DNA of 64,000 nucleotides from Pseudoalteromonas sp. T1lg75. GTDB taxonomy: Bacteria; Pseudomonadota; Gammaproteobacteria; Enterobacterales; Alteromonadaceae. The position numbers were made by a program, and so were the translations under genes. The stretch covers positions 127,186-191,185 of the forward strand of contig NZ_PQCD01000022.1 of the NCBI RefSeq assembly GCF_002964705.1. The letters are read 5' to 3'. Below, in pieces: positions 48,343-58,229 of the stretch (its first letter is position 1; every line of letters begins with the position of its first letter). The notes beneath the pieces are model-generated. The model was given only the letters and a program-made list of their open reading frames with translations, had not been told where the DNA came from and did not search any database.

Positions 48343-49950
48343 ATGACCATTCTATCTTCAAGCATAAACCCTAAGGACCCGCAGTTCGCCGTCAATGACG
48401 AAGCGATGCGTGCCCTGGTTCAAGACCTGCATGACAAGGCGGCCACCCTGCGCGGTGGCGGCGGCCCTAAATATGTAGAACGTCACCAAAGCCGCGGCAA
48501 GTTATTTGTGCGCGACCGTATCGAACACCTGCTCGATGAAGGCTCACCCTTTTTAGAGATTGGCCAATTCGCCGCGTTTGGCGTGTATGAGCAAGACATT
48601 CCGTGTGCTGGCGTTGTCGCCGGTATCGGCCGCGTTCAAGGCGTTGAGTGCATGATAGTGGCTAACGACGCCACGGTTAAGGGCGGTACCTACTTCCCAC
48701 TGACGGTGAAAAAACACTTACGTGCCCAGGAAATTGCCGAGCGCTGTCACCTGCCCTGTATCTACCTGGTGGACTCGGGCGGTGCCAACCTGCCGGAGCA
48801 GGACGAGGTATTCCCAGACAAGCAGCACTTCGGTCGCATCTTCTTTAACCAGGCGCGCATGTCGGCCAAAGGCATAGCGCAAATCGCCGTGGTAATGGGT
48901 CTGTGTACCGCAGGTGGTGCCTATGTACCGGCCATGGCCGATGAAAGCATTATCGTTAAAGAGCAAGGCACCATCTTCTTGGCCGGTCCACCGCTGGTTA
49001 AAGCGGCCACCGGTGAAGAAGTGAGCGCCGAAGACTTGGGCGGTGCGGATGTGCACTGTAAGGTGTCTGGTGTGGCGGATCACTATGCCGATAATGACGA
49101 GCATGCGCTGTCTATCGCCCGTCAGTGTATTGCCCGTTTAAACCATGTACGCCCTGTGGCGCCTGTTCTGAATGAGGTGAAAGCGCCCCGTTACGATATT
49201 CACGAGCTTTACGGCATCGTCGGTAGCGACCTGAAAAAGAGCTTCGATGTACGCGAAGTGATCGCCCGTATCGTCGACGATTCATCGTTTGATGAATTTA
49301 AACGTTACTTTGGTGAGACCCTGGTAACCGGCTTTGCCCATATTTATGGCCATCCGGTTGGTATTGTCGCCAACAATGGCGTGTTATTCAGCGAGTCGGC
49401 GCAAAAAGGTGCCCACTTTATCCAGCTGTGTGCCAAGCGTAATATCCCTCTGATTTTCTTACAGAACATCACCGGCTTTATGGTTGGCCAGAAATATGAA
49501 GCCGAAGGCATTGCCAAACACGGCGCCAAAATGGTGACCGCGGTTTCTTGTGCCGAAGTGCCTAAGTTTACCGTGTTGATCGGTGGCTCATACGGCGCCG
49601 GTAACTACGGTATGTGTGGTCGCGCCTACGACCCTACCATGATGTGGATGTGGCCTAACGCCCGTATCTCGGTCATGGGTGGTGAGCAAGCCGCCGGCGT
49701 ATTGGCACAGGTGAAACAAGATGGTCTTGCCCGTCAGGGTCAATCCATGAGCGATGAGCAAGTCGCCGAGTTTAAAAAGCCCATCGTTGAGCAGTATGAG
49801 CGGCAGGGTCACCCCTACTACGCCAGTGCGCGCCTATGGGATGATGGCATTATCGACCCAGCGGATACCCGCTCTGTTCTCGGTTTAGCCCTTGAAGCGG
49901 CTGCCAACGCGCCACAAAAAGACACCGAGTTCGGTGTGTTTAGAATGTAG
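48343..49950 (+). CDS. liuB: Methylcrotonyl-CoA carboxylase, carboxyltransferase subunit
   Basis: The 535-residue carboxyltransferase moves CO2 from biotin on LiuD to 3-methylcrotonyl-CoA. Conserved parts are [38 protein letters not shown], the second-half [20 protein letters not shown] and [16 protein letters not shown]. The length and these segments match MCC-beta rather than propionyl-CoA carboxylase. It lies between liuA and liuC with 8-bp gaps. Confidence 0.96.
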   Translation: MTILSSSINPKDPQFAVNDEAMRALVQDLHDKAATLRGGGGPKYVERHQSRGKLFVRDRIEHLLDEGSPFLEIGQFAAFGVYEQDIPCAGVVAGIGRVQGVECMIVANDATVKGGTYFPLTVKKHLRAQEIAERCHLPCIYLVDSGGANLPEQDEVFPDKQHFGRIFFNQARMSAKGIAQIAVVMGLCTAGGAYVPAMADESIIVKEQGTIFLAGPPLVKAATGEEVSAEDLGGADVHCKVSGVADHYADNDEHALSIARQCIARLNHVRPVAPVLNEVKAPRYDIHELYGIVGSDLKKSFDVREVIARIVDDSSFDEFKRYFGETLVTGFAHIYGHPVGIVANNGVLFSESAQKGAHFIQLCAKRNIPLIFLQNITGFMVGQKYEAEGIAKHGAKMVTAVSCAEVPKFTVLIGGSYGAGNYGMCGRAYDPTMMWMWPNARISVMGGEQAAGVLAQVKQDGLARQGQSMSDEQVAEFKKPIVEQYERQGHPYYASARLWDDGIIDPADTRSVLGLALEAAANAPQKDTEFGVFRM

Positions 49951-49958
49951 GAGGCGCT

Positions 49959-50735
49959 ATGTCAGTTACACTCAATATTAGTAAAAGCCGTATCGCCACG
50001 CTTACGCTGCAGCGCGTAGAAAAGCACAATGCCTTTGACGATGCGCTAATAAGCGAAATGATCCGCTTAATCGAGCATGCAAGCACACTGGATATTCGTG
50101 CCTTGGTGCTTAATAGCGAAGGCAAACACTTCTCAGCGGGTGCCGATCTGAATTGGATGAAATCCATGAAAGACAACTCGTTCGAGGACAACGTCGCCGA
50201 CTCGCTGGAGCTTGCCAAACTCATGCATGTGCTGCACACCTGCCCGCACCCAACCATTTGTTTGGTGCAAGGCGCGGCCTTTGGTGGGGCCCTGGGTCTA
50301 ATCGCCAGTTGTGACATTGCCCTTGCCAACCCGACTGCCAAATTCTGTTTGTCAGAGGTAAAACTTGGCCTTATCCCGGCTGTGATCAGCCCGTATGTGA
50401 TCAAAGCCATCGGCGAGCGTAACGCCAGACGTTACTTCTTAACCGCAGAGGTCTTTAACGCCGACAAAGCGCACGCCATGGGACTAATCCACGAAGTGTG
50501 TGAAGACCTGCAAGCGGAATGTGACAAATTCCTCGATATCATTACCGACAACGGTCCCATGGCCGTTAAAGCAGCGAAGAACTTAATTAATGACGTTGCC
50601 GGTAAGGACATTGATGCCGACCTGCGCCATTTAACCGCCGAGCGCATTGCCGCCATTCGCGTAAGCGACGAAGGGCAAGCGGGCTTAAACGCGTTTTTCA
50701 ATAAACAAGCGCCGGCTTGGCAACAACAAGGATAA
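49959..50735 (+). CDS. liuC: 3-methylglutaconyl-CoA hydratase
   Basis: The 258-residue crotonase hydrates 3-methylglutaconyl-CoA to HMG-CoA. Oxyanion-hole segments are GKHFSAGADLNWMKSM and QGAAFGGALGLIASCD, and CLSEVKLGLIPAVISPYV holds the catalytic Glu region. It has GGAGG before the ATG. Operon position between liuB and liuD fixes the likely substrate. Confidence 0.94.
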   Translation: MSVTLNISKSRIATLTLQRVEKHNAFDDALISEMIRLIEHASTLDIRALVLNSEGKHFSAGADLNWMKSMKDNSFEDNVADSLELAKLMHVLHTCPHPTICLVQGAAFGGALGLIASCDIALANPTAKFCLSEVKLGLIPAVISPYVIKAIGERNARRYFLTAEVFNADKAHAMGLIHEVCEDLQAECDKFLDIITDNGPMAVKAAKNLINDVAGKDIDADLRHLTAERIAAIRVSDEGQAGLNAFFNKQAPAWQQQG

Positions 50736-50738
50736 CTC

Positions 50739-52703
50739 ATGCTAAAACGAATTCTTATTACCAACCGAGGTGAAATCGCCTGTCGCGTAATTCGCAGCGC
50801 CAAAATGCTGGGCATGCACACCATTGCCGTCTATTCCGACGCCGATGCCAATGCTCAGCACGTACAAATGGCCGACAGCGCCTACCACATAGGCCCGGCA
50901 CCGAGTAAGTCGTCTTACTTGGATATGGACAAGCTATTTGCCGTGGCCGAACAGGCCGGCGCCGACTGCATTCACCCGGGTTATGGCTTCCTCTCTGAAA
51001 ATGAGGCCTTTGCCGCCCAGTGCGAGCAAAAAGGCATTACCTTTATTGGTCCTTACGCCAAAAGCATCGAAGCCATGGGTTCAAAAACCCGCGCCAAAGA
51101 AATTATGGCTGGCGCCAATGTGCCTTTGGTACCCGGCTATTACGGTGACAACCAAGACCCGACTTTCCTCAGCGATGAGGCCGATAAAATCGGTTATCCT
51201 GTACTTATCAAGGCCGCTTATGGCGGTGGTGGTAAGGGCATGCGCGTAGTACGGGATAAAAAAGACTTTATCAGTGCCCTGGAAGGTGCCAAGCGCGAAG
51301 CGATCAGCAGCTTTGGTAACGACCTGGTGTTGATTGAGCGTTATGTCGATAATCCGCGTCACGTGGAAGTACAAGTATTTGCCGATAAACACAGCAACTG
51401 CGTGTACTTGGGCGACCGCGACTGCTCATTGCAGCGCCGCCACCAAAAAGTGATTGAAGAAGCCCCCGCTCCCGGCCTGAGTGACGCCATGCGTAAAAGC
51501 ATGGGGGAAGCGGCGGTACGCTGTGCTCAAGCAATCGACTATGTGGGTGCCGGTACGGTTGAGTTCCTGCTGTGTGGCGAGGAATTCTTCTTTATGGAAA
51601 TGAATACCCGCTTGCAGGTAGAGCACCCGGTTACCGAAATGGTCACGGGCGTGGACCTGGTGCAATGGCAAATCGCCATTGCCGGTGGTGACACCCTGCC
51701 TCTGACGCAAGAGCAGGTAACAATCACAGGTCACAGCTTTGAAGCCCGTTTATACGCCGAAGACCCAAGCGAGCAGTTTATGCCTTCAAGCGGACGTCTA
51801 ACGCATTTACGCTTCCCGGAGCAAAATGCGAACGTGCGTATTGATACCGGCGTTACCTGTGGCGATGAGATTAGCTCCTTCTACGACCCCATGGTTGCCA
51901 AGCTGATCGTCAAAGGCGATAACCGAGCGCAGGCGCTGTCATTGCTAGAGCGCTCTTTGCGTCATACCTATGTTGGCGGCGTTAAAGCCAACACCGGCTT
52001 CCTCGTGGCCCTGTGCGAGTCGCAGCCGTTGCAAGACGCCACCATGGACACCCATTTTATCGACAATAACTGTGACAACCTGACTCAGGCACCACAGGCC
52101 GATGCCCATGCCTTAGCCATGGCTGCTTGGGTGTATTATTGTCACCTGCAAGGTACAAGCAAGGCCTCGGCTGCAACCTCACCTTGGCAGAGCCTATCTG
52201 GCTTTAAACTGAATTCAATTAATGAGATCACCGTGCCGCTAGCGGATCATCAGGTCATGCTGCATGTGACATCTACCGGAATTAAAGTCGATATCGATGG
52301 CCAAGGCCATAGCTTGAGTGGTGAGTATCAAAGTCACGGCCACTATGTTGCCGTAGTCGACGGTCAGCGCCTAAGCGCCGATGCACAAATCGATGACGAA
52401 GCACTGAGCATTATGTATCAAGGTGCTCAGTATGACTTTGCCCTGACCTCTAAGCACTATGTCGGCGCTGAGCAAAGCGGTGGCGATGCCCTTGCTGCGC
52501 CTATGAACGGCACGGTGGTAAAACACCTGCTGGATATTGGCTCCGAGGTAAAACAAGGCGATGCCATAGTAGTGATGGAAGCCATGAAGATGGAATATAC
52601 CCTTAATGCGCCATTTGATGGCGTGCTGAGCAGCTACTGCTATGGCGAGGGCGAATTGGTCAGCCATGGTGCCCTGCTTGCTATCGTTGAGGAGCAAAGC
52701 TAA
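50739..52703 (+). CDS. liuD: Methylcrotonyl-CoA carboxylase, biotin subunit
   Basis: The 654-residue protein carries biotin carboxylase and biotin carrier. The N-terminal MLKRILITNRGEIACRVIRS, the ATP-grasp loop KAAYGGGGKGMRVV, DRDCSLQRRHQKVIEEAPAP and EMNTRLQVEHPVTEMVTG are visible. The biotinylated lysine is in VVMEAMKMEYTL near residue 618. It partners LiuB. The stop overlaps the liuE start by one base. Confidence 0.96.
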   Translation: MLKRILITNRGEIACRVIRSAKMLGMHTIAVYSDADANAQHVQMADSAYHIGPAPSKSSYLDMDKLFAVAEQAGADCIHPGYGFLSENEAFAAQCEQKGITFIGPYAKSIEAMGSKTRAKEIMAGANVPLVPGYYGDNQDPTFLSDEADKIGYPVLIKAAYGGGGKGMRVVRDKKDFISALEGAKREAISSFGNDLVLIERYVDNPRHVEVQVFADKHSNCVYLGDRDCSLQRRHQKVIEEAPAPGLSDAMRKSMGEAAVRCAQAIDYVGAGTVEFLLCGEEFFFMEMNTRLQVEHPVTEMVTGVDLVQWQIAIAGGDTLPLTQEQVTITGHSFEARLYAEDPSEQFMPSSGRLTHLRFPEQNANVRIDTGVTCGDEISSFYDPMVAKLIVKGDNRAQALSLLERSLRHTYVGGVKANTGFLVALCESQPLQDATMDTHFIDNNCDNLTQAPQADAHALAMAAWVYYCHLQGTSKASAATSPWQSLSGFKLNSINEITVPLADHQVMLHVTSTGIKVDIDGQGHSLSGEYQSHGHYVAVVDGQRLSADAQIDDEALSIMYQGAQYDFALTSKHYVGAEQSGGDALAAPMNGTVVKHLLDIGSEVKQGDAIVVMEAMKMEYTLNAPFDGVLSSYCYGEGELVSHGALLAIVEEQS

Positions 52704-53614
52704 TGGCCTTTCCACAACAGGTGCGTGTCGTTGAGGTAGGTGCTCGTGATGGCCTGCAAAACGAGGTCAATGTCAGCCTTGAAGACAAGGTGACCTTGAT
52801 CAACAGCCTGGCCAAGGCGGGATTAAAGCATATTGAGGGCGGTGCTTTTGTATCGCCTAAATGGGTGCCACAAATGGCCGACTCCAGTGCGGTGTTTGCC
52901 GCCATTGAGCGCCATGATGATGTGTTGCTCAGTGCCTTGACGCCAAACTTAAAAGGCGCGGAATTGGCATTGGCAGCCGACGTGGGCGAGTTTGCTATTT
53001 TCACCGCGGCCAGCGAGGCCTTTACGCAAAAGAACATCAATTGTTCAATCAGTGAAAGCATTGAACGCTTCCGCCCGGTGGTAGAGCTTGCCAAGGCAAA
53101 CAACATTAAGGTTCGCGGCTATGTCAGCTGCGTCCTGGGTTGCCCTTACCAGGGCGCGGTTGCGCCTGAGCAAGTGCTTGAAGTGTGTAAACAATTGTTG
53201 GCTCTGGGCTGCTATGAGGTAAGTCTCGGCGATACCATAGGCGTGGGTACGGCAAACGAGGTGGAGCAATTGCTTGCCCTGTTGCTTGAGCATCTGGATG
53301 CAAGCCAGCTTGCGGTGCATTTTCACGATACCTATGGCCAGGCCATCAGTAACATTTATGCCGCCTTAAAAATGGGCATTAGCACCGTTGACAGTGCGGT
53401 AGCAGGCCTGGGTGGCTGCCCTTATGCCAAAGGTGCGTCAGGAAATGTTGCCACCGAAGATGTGGTCTATCTGTTACAAAAACTTGGCATAGACACTGGA
53501 ATTGATTTAAAAACACTGGCCCAAGCAGGCGCTACAATTTGCAAGGCGCTGAACAAGCAGCCCCAGAGCAAGGTGGCCAATGCCATACTTGCCCAATGTG
53601 ACCAAGAACAATAA
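52703..53614 (+). CDS. liuE: Hydroxymethylglutaryl-CoA lyase
   Basis: Cleaves HMG-CoA to acetyl-CoA and acetoacetate, the last step of leucine breakdown. The 303-residue TIM barrel has EVGARDGLQNE near residues 11-21, VSCVLGCPYQG, the metal site in VHFHDTYGQ, and the signature AGLGGCPYAKGASGNVATED with the catalytic cysteine. It starts inside the liuD stop (TAATG). Confidence 0.96.
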   Translation: MAFPQQVRVVEVGARDGLQNEVNVSLEDKVTLINSLAKAGLKHIEGGAFVSPKWVPQMADSSAVFAAIERHDDVLLSALTPNLKGAELALAADVGEFAIFTAASEAFTQKNINCSISESIERFRPVVELAKANNIKVRGYVSCVLGCPYQGAVAPEQVLEVCKQLLALGCYEVSLGDTIGVGTANEVEQLLALLLEHLDASQLAVHFHDTYGQAISNIYAALKMGISTVDSAVAGLGGCPYAKGASGNVATEDVVYLLQKLGIDTGIDLKTLAQAGATICKALNKQPQSKVANAILAQCDQEQ

Positions 53615-53632
53615 ACCTAGGAGTGCTTAGAC

Positions 53633-54334
53633 ATGTCCGGATTCGATAAAGTAGTAACAAGTTATGCCGATGCCATGGCAGGACTAAAAGACGGCGATAC
53701 CATTATCGCCGGTGGCTTTGGGCTGTGCGGCATCCCCGAAGGCCTAATTGCCGAGATTAAGCGCATGGGTACCACAGATCTTACCCTGGTTTCTAACAAC
53801 TGTGGTGTTGATGATTTCGGTTTAGGCGTGCTGCTTCAAGACAAGCAAATCAAGAAGATTATCGCCTCTTATGTGGGTGAAAACGCCCTTTTCGAAAAGC
53901 AACTGCTTGACGGCGAGCTGGAAGTAGAACTGACCCCTCAGGGCACACTGGCAGAGAAAATGCGCGCCGGCGGCGCGGGTATTCCGGCATTTTATACCGC
54001 CACCGGCTACGGTACTCCAGTTGCCGAAGGCAAAGAGGTAAAAGAATTTGACGGTCGCCCGTATATTCTTGAAGAGTCCGTTACCGGTGAATTTGCCATC
54101 GTTAAAGCGTGGAAAGCAGACCGTTACGGTAACCTGGTATTTCGCCACACGGCGATGAACTTTAACCCTATGGCTGCCACTGCCGGTAAGATCACCGTGG
54201 CCGAGGTAGAAGAAATCGTTGAGCCGGGTGAACTGGAGCCAAGTCAAATCCACACCCCAGGCATTTATGTAAACCGCGTAATCAAGGGCAACTTTGAAAA
54301 GCGCATCGAACGCGTAACCACACGTAAAGCCTAA
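53633..54334 (+). CDS. liuF: Succinyl-CoA:3-ketoacid CoA-transferase subunit A
   Basis: The 233-residue alpha subunit of a class I CoA transferase, which activates acetoacetate to acetoacetyl-CoA. Visible are [38 protein letters not shown] and [16 protein letters not shown]. It follows liuE after 18 bp and pairs with the next gene. This gives the liu pathway a way to use its acetoacetate. AGGAG precedes the ATG. Confidence 0.94.
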   Translation: MSGFDKVVTSYADAMAGLKDGDTIIAGGFGLCGIPEGLIAEIKRMGTTDLTLVSNNCGVDDFGLGVLLQDKQIKKIIASYVGENALFEKQLLDGELEVELTPQGTLAEKMRAGGAGIPAFYTATGYGTPVAEGKEVKEFDGRPYILEESVTGEFAIVKAWKADRYGNLVFRHTAMNFNPMAATAGKITVAEVEEIVEPGELEPSQIHTPGIYVNRVIKGNFEKRIERVTTRKA

Positions 54335-54345
54335 GGAGATTCGAG

Positions 54346-55005
54346 ATGTCATTAAATCGTGAACAAATTGCTCAACGTGTTGCCAAAGAATTGGCCGACG
54401 GCTATTACGTAAACCTGGGTATTGGTATCCCTACCCTGGTTGCGAACTATGTACCCGAAGGCATTGAAGTCATGCTGCAATCGGAAAACGGCCTGCTGGG
54501 TATGGGTCCCTACCCAACCGAGGACGAGCTTGATGCAGACATGATCAATGCGGGTAAAGAAACCGTTACAGCAGCTAAAGGTGCAGCGATTTTTAATAGT
54601 GCCGATAGCTTTGCCATGATCCGCGGTGGTCATGTAGACTTGACGGTCTTAGGTGCATTTGAAGTTGATCAGCACGGCAACATTGCCTCGTGGATGATCC
54701 CGAAGAAGTTAATCAAAGGTATGGGCGGCGCTATGGACTTGGTAGCCGGCGCGAAGAACATTATTGTTACCATGACCCATGCCAGTAAACACGGCGACTC
54801 TAAGTTACTAGAAGAGTGTTCACTGCCACTGACCGGCGTGAATTGTGTGAAAAAAATAGTAACCGACCTGGCCGTGTTAGAAGTCAAAGACGGCGCTTTC
54901 CATTTGCTAGAGCGCGCCCCGGGTGTTAGTGTTGATGAAATTATCAGCAAAACAGCGGGTAAACTCATCGTCGAAGGCGATGTGCCAGAAATGAGCTTTG
55001 ACTAA
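54346..55005 (+). CDS. liuG: Succinyl-CoA:3-ketoacid CoA-transferase subunit B
   Basis: The 219-residue beta subunit. It has YYVNLGIGIPTLVANYVPEG with the catalytic glutamate in MLQSENGLLGMGPYP, and MGGAMDLVAGAKNIIVTMTH. Subunit A ends 11 bp upstream. It is the last gene of the liu operon and a strong terminator lies 82 bp after the stop. Confidence 0.94.
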   Translation: MSLNREQIAQRVAKELADGYYVNLGIGIPTLVANYVPEGIEVMLQSENGLLGMGPYPTEDELDADMINAGKETVTAAKGAAIFNSADSFAMIRGGHVDLTVLGAFEVDQHGNIASWMIPKKLIKGMGGAMDLVAGAKNIIVTMTHASKHGDSKLLEECSLPLTGVNCVKKIVTDLAVLEVKDGAFHLLERAPGVSVDEIISKTAGKLIVEGDVPEMSFD

Positions 55006-55086
55006 CGGATAGCCTGACAGAGTGTCTTGGGCATACCCGTAAATGTACCGACCTCATTCCCAGTGCTAGTTGGCACTGTGTTACCC

Positions 55087-55114
55087 AAAACCCCTCGCAA
55101 GAGGGGTTTTTTTT
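55087..55114 (+). terminator. Terminator of the liu operon
   Basis: AAAACCCCTC-GCAA-GAGGGGTTTTTTTT is a near-ideal intrinsic terminator. Confidence 0.92.
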
Positions 55115-55253
55115 CGCCTATTTCCCGGTGTAAATTCACCATTAAACATTTCCTTACATCTTTCTTGCTACAGATTAACGCGTTCAATGTCGCCGTTCCC
55201 GATATAGTGGTAAATTGCTGCTCAGGACATCAACTAGATTAATAAGGATCCCT

Positions 55254-58040
55254 ATGAATAAGATGACCCTCAGTGCCCTGAGTGTGGCAGTGATGATCTC
55301 CCTCGGTGGCTGCTCCGCCACCAGCGATACACAAACCACGGCGCAGCAACAACAAGTTGCACAAAATGCCGCTAATTATCCGTTTGTCGATATCAAATAT
55401 GATTCATTTACCCTGGATAACGGCCTTAAGGTTATCGTTCATACCGATCGCAAGGCGCCCATAGTTGCTGTCAACGTTTGGTATGACGTGGGTGCCAAAA
55501 ATGAAAACGTCGGCAAAACCGGTTTTGCCCATTTGTTTGAACACCTGATGTTTAACGGCACCGAAAACTACGACGACGAGTATTTCGGTCCGTTCGAGCG
55601 TGCCGGTGCCACCGAGCAAAACGGTACCACCAACTCAGACAGAACCAACTACTTCCAAAACGTGCCTACCCCAGCAATCGACATGGCACTGTGGATGGAA
55701 TCTGAGCGTATGGGTCATCTGCTTGGCGCCATCACGCAGGACAAGCTCGATGAGCAACGCGGCGTAGTACAAAACGAAAAGCGCCAGGGCGAAAGCCAAC
55801 CTTACGGCACCATGTGGGACAACATCTGGAAGAATACCTTCCCCCAAGGTCACCCCTACTCCTGGTCTGTGATCGGCTCAATGGAAGACTTAAACGCGGC
55901 GTCGTTAGACGACGTACACCAATGGTTTAAAGACTACTACGGCCCGAACAATGCTGTGTTAGTGCTTGCTGGTGATATCGATGTTGAGACGGCAAAACAA
56001 AAAGTAGGTAAGTACTTTGGCGATATTAAGCCGGGTAAACCGGTAGCCAAGCTGCAAAAATGGATTGCCAAACGCGACGAGCAAACTCGTTTAGTAATGC
56101 AAGACCGCGTGCCAGCCTCACGTATCCTAAAGGTTTGGAACACGGCGGAAAAAGGCAGTGTCGATGGTGAATACCTGTCGCTGTTAAGCGATGTCATGGC
56201 CGGCGGTAAAAACTCTCGTCTGTATCAGCGCCTGGTGTATGACGAGCAACTGGCTTCAAGCGTCTTTGCCTTTAACTATCAGCGCACCCTGGCCGGTCAG
56301 CTTATGATCGGTGTCGATGCCCTGGATAAAGACAATATCGACAAAATTGAACGCATTATCGATGAAGAGGTTGCTCGTATAATCGCCGAGGGCCCAACGG
56401 CAGAAGAGCTAAGCCGCATTAAGTTTGCCAATGCCGCCGGCTGGGTGAAGAATGTGGAAGGCGTGGGTGGTTTTGGCGGTAAGTCAGACGTATTGGCCTC
56501 GGGCGCCGTTTACCACAACAACCCTGCCTATTATAAAGAAGCATTTAGCATTAGCGCCAATGCGACGCCCAGCGACATTCAGATGGTGGCAAACAAGTGG
56601 TTGAGCAGCGGTGACTTTGTACTGACCGTGCACCCATTTGCCGAACTGAGCGCCAATGAACAAGGCGTGGATCGCAGCACGGGTGTACCCAGCGCCGGTG
56701 ACGTCCCTGCCCTGGACCTTCCTGATGTTGACAGCTTTACCCTGAGCAATGGCCTAGAAGTGGTACTGGCTAAACGCAGCGATACCCCGGTGATCAACAT
56801 TCGTTTAGACTTTGCCGGCGGTACCGCCACCGATGCTAACGACAAGCCTGGTGTTGCCAATTTCGCCGCCAGCATGCTTGATGAAGGTGCCGGCGAGCGC
56901 GACGCGTTGCAACTGGCTGCCGAGCTCGAATCTTTAGGTGCGTCCATCTCGGCCAATGCCGGATTGGATAAAACCTCGGTGATGATGTCGGCCATGACCA
57001 CCAACTGGCAGCCAAGCCTGGCACTGTTTGCCGATGTGCTGCAAAAGCCTCGCTTCGCCGATAGCGACATTGAGCGTGTACGTAAACTGCTGCTTCAAGG
57101 TATTAAGCAGGAAAAGGCGAGCCCAAGCTCCAATGCCCTGCGCGTTTTACCGCCGCTGCTATACGGCGAAAACCACCCTTATGGTAAGCCGCTAACCGGC
57201 TCAGGCACGGAGCAATCGGTCGCGCAAATCAGTCGTGATGACTTATTAGCCTTTACTTCGACCTGGTTACGTCCGGATCTGGGCCGTTTAGTAGTGGTTG
57301 GTGATATCGATAAAGCCGAACTACAAACATCCTTGGAAACGGCTTTGGCAAGCTGGGAAAAACCACAAACAGCGGCACCGAAACTTGATATCGCCGATGT
57401 GGCCATTCCTGAAAAAGCACGGGTATTTGTATTGAACAAGCCTGAGTCGCCGCAGTCCTTGATCATCTCTGGCCTATTGGGTCCAAACAGCCAATCATTA
57501 AGCGCTCAGGATGAAGTAACCCTGGATATGATGAACACCATCATAGGCGGCAGCTTTACCTCGCGCATGAATATGAACCTGCGTGAAGACAAGGGTTGGT
57601 CATATGGCGCGCGCACCATTCTTATGGATACCAATGCACAAAGCCCCTTCTTTGTTTATGCACCGGTGCAAACCGATAAAACCAAAGAGTCTATTCAGGA
57701 AATCCTAAAAGAACTCAATGGTTATATCGGCAATAAACCGGCCACCGATGAAGAGCTGGCCAAGGTGGTATCGAATAAAACGGCTAAGCTACCCGGTCGT
57801 TATGAGAAGAAGTGGTCACTGCTTAACTCACTGGCGGATGCCTACAGTAAAGACCGTGACGTCACCTATCTGGAAAATTACGCCGAGCTGGTTCGTAAGC
57901 CGGATACCAAAACCCTGGCCGCCGAGGCCAAGAAGGTGATTAAGCCTGAGCAACTGACCTGGGTGATCGTCGGTGATGTAGCCAAGATCAAAGAGCAAAT
58001 CGAAAGTCTAAATCTAGGTGAAGTAACTTACCTGGATTAA
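55254..58040 (+). CDS. M16 (insulinase/pitrilysin) metalloprotease lipoprotein
   Basis: The ATG at 55254 with AAGGA 5-9 bp upstream gives 928 residues. A lipoprotein signal ends SLGGC, so Cys20 should be lipidated. The N-terminal half is active: the inverted zinc motif HLFEH (His93, Glu96, His97) and a downstream Glu in QRGVVQNEKR. The C-terminal half (from about residue 490) repeats the M16 fold without the zinc motif and has the R/Y loop in SFTSRMNMNLREDKGWSYGA. It degrades peptides at the cell envelope. It is monocistronic. Confidence 0.93.
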   Translation: MNKMTLSALSVAVMISLGGCSATSDTQTTAQQQQVAQNAANYPFVDIKYDSFTLDNGLKVIVHTDRKAPIVAVNVWYDVGAKNENVGKTGFAHLFEHLMFNGTENYDDEYFGPFERAGATEQNGTTNSDRTNYFQNVPTPAIDMALWMESERMGHLLGAITQDKLDEQRGVVQNEKRQGESQPYGTMWDNIWKNTFPQGHPYSWSVIGSMEDLNAASLDDVHQWFKDYYGPNNAVLVLAGDIDVETAKQKVGKYFGDIKPGKPVAKLQKWIAKRDEQTRLVMQDRVPASRILKVWNTAEKGSVDGEYLSLLSDVMAGGKNSRLYQRLVYDEQLASSVFAFNYQRTLAGQLMIGVDALDKDNIDKIERIIDEEVARIIAEGPTAEELSRIKFANAAGWVKNVEGVGGFGGKSDVLASGAVYHNNPAYYKEAFSISANATPSDIQMVANKWLSSGDFVLTVHPFAELSANEQGVDRSTGVPSAGDVPALDLPDVDSFTLSNGLEVVLAKRSDTPVINIRLDFAGGTATDANDKPGVANFAASMLDEGAGERDALQLAAELESLGASISANAGLDKTSVMMSAMTTNWQPSLALFADVLQKPRFADSDIERVRKLLLQGIKQEKASPSSNALRVLPPLLYGENHPYGKPLTGSGTEQSVAQISRDDLLAFTSTWLRPDLGRLVVVGDIDKAELQTSLETALASWEKPQTAAPKLDIADVAIPEKARVFVLNKPESPQSLIISGLLGPNSQSLSAQDEVTLDMMNTIIGGSFTSRMNMNLREDKGWSYGARTILMDTNAQSPFFVYAPVQTDKTKESIQEILKELNGYIGNKPATDEELAKVVSNKTAKLPGRYEKKWSLLNSLADAYSKDRDVTYLENYAELVRKPDTKTLAAEAKKVIKPEQLTWVIVGDVAKIKEQIESLNLGEVTYLD

Positions 58041-58067
58041 GCACTGAGTTTAATCTTTGAAAAATTA

Positions 58068-58096
58068 AGCCCCTGCGTATGCCGGGGCTTTTTTAT
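58068..58096 (+). terminator. Terminator of the M16 protease gene
   Basis: AAGCCCC-TGCGTATGC-CGGGGCTTTTTT is a strong stem with a T-run, 28 bp after the stop. Confidence 0.9.
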
Positions 58097-58229
58097 GGGT
58101 TGTTTATAGAGATTGATGCTCAGAGCAGGCTGTGGGCGAAGAGTGAGTGGTGGAAACGCTTTGCGCTTTGCTCTGAGGCAAACCGGAGCGCAGCGTAGGT
58201 TTATCCCTAGCAGCACTTTATAAGGTGAT

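Noticed and set aside
38889..55005. Many long antisense frames inside the ivd and liu genes (for example 43612-44187)
   Set aside because: They mirror conserved genes on the other strand, lack ribosome binding sites and show no family motifs.
58097..58229. Possible third attC after the DUF4241 gene
   Set aside because: There is an imperfect hairpin (AAACGCTTTGCGCT / AGCGCAGCGTAGGTTT) but no RYYYAAC/GTTRRRY ends and no match to the two attC-like sites.
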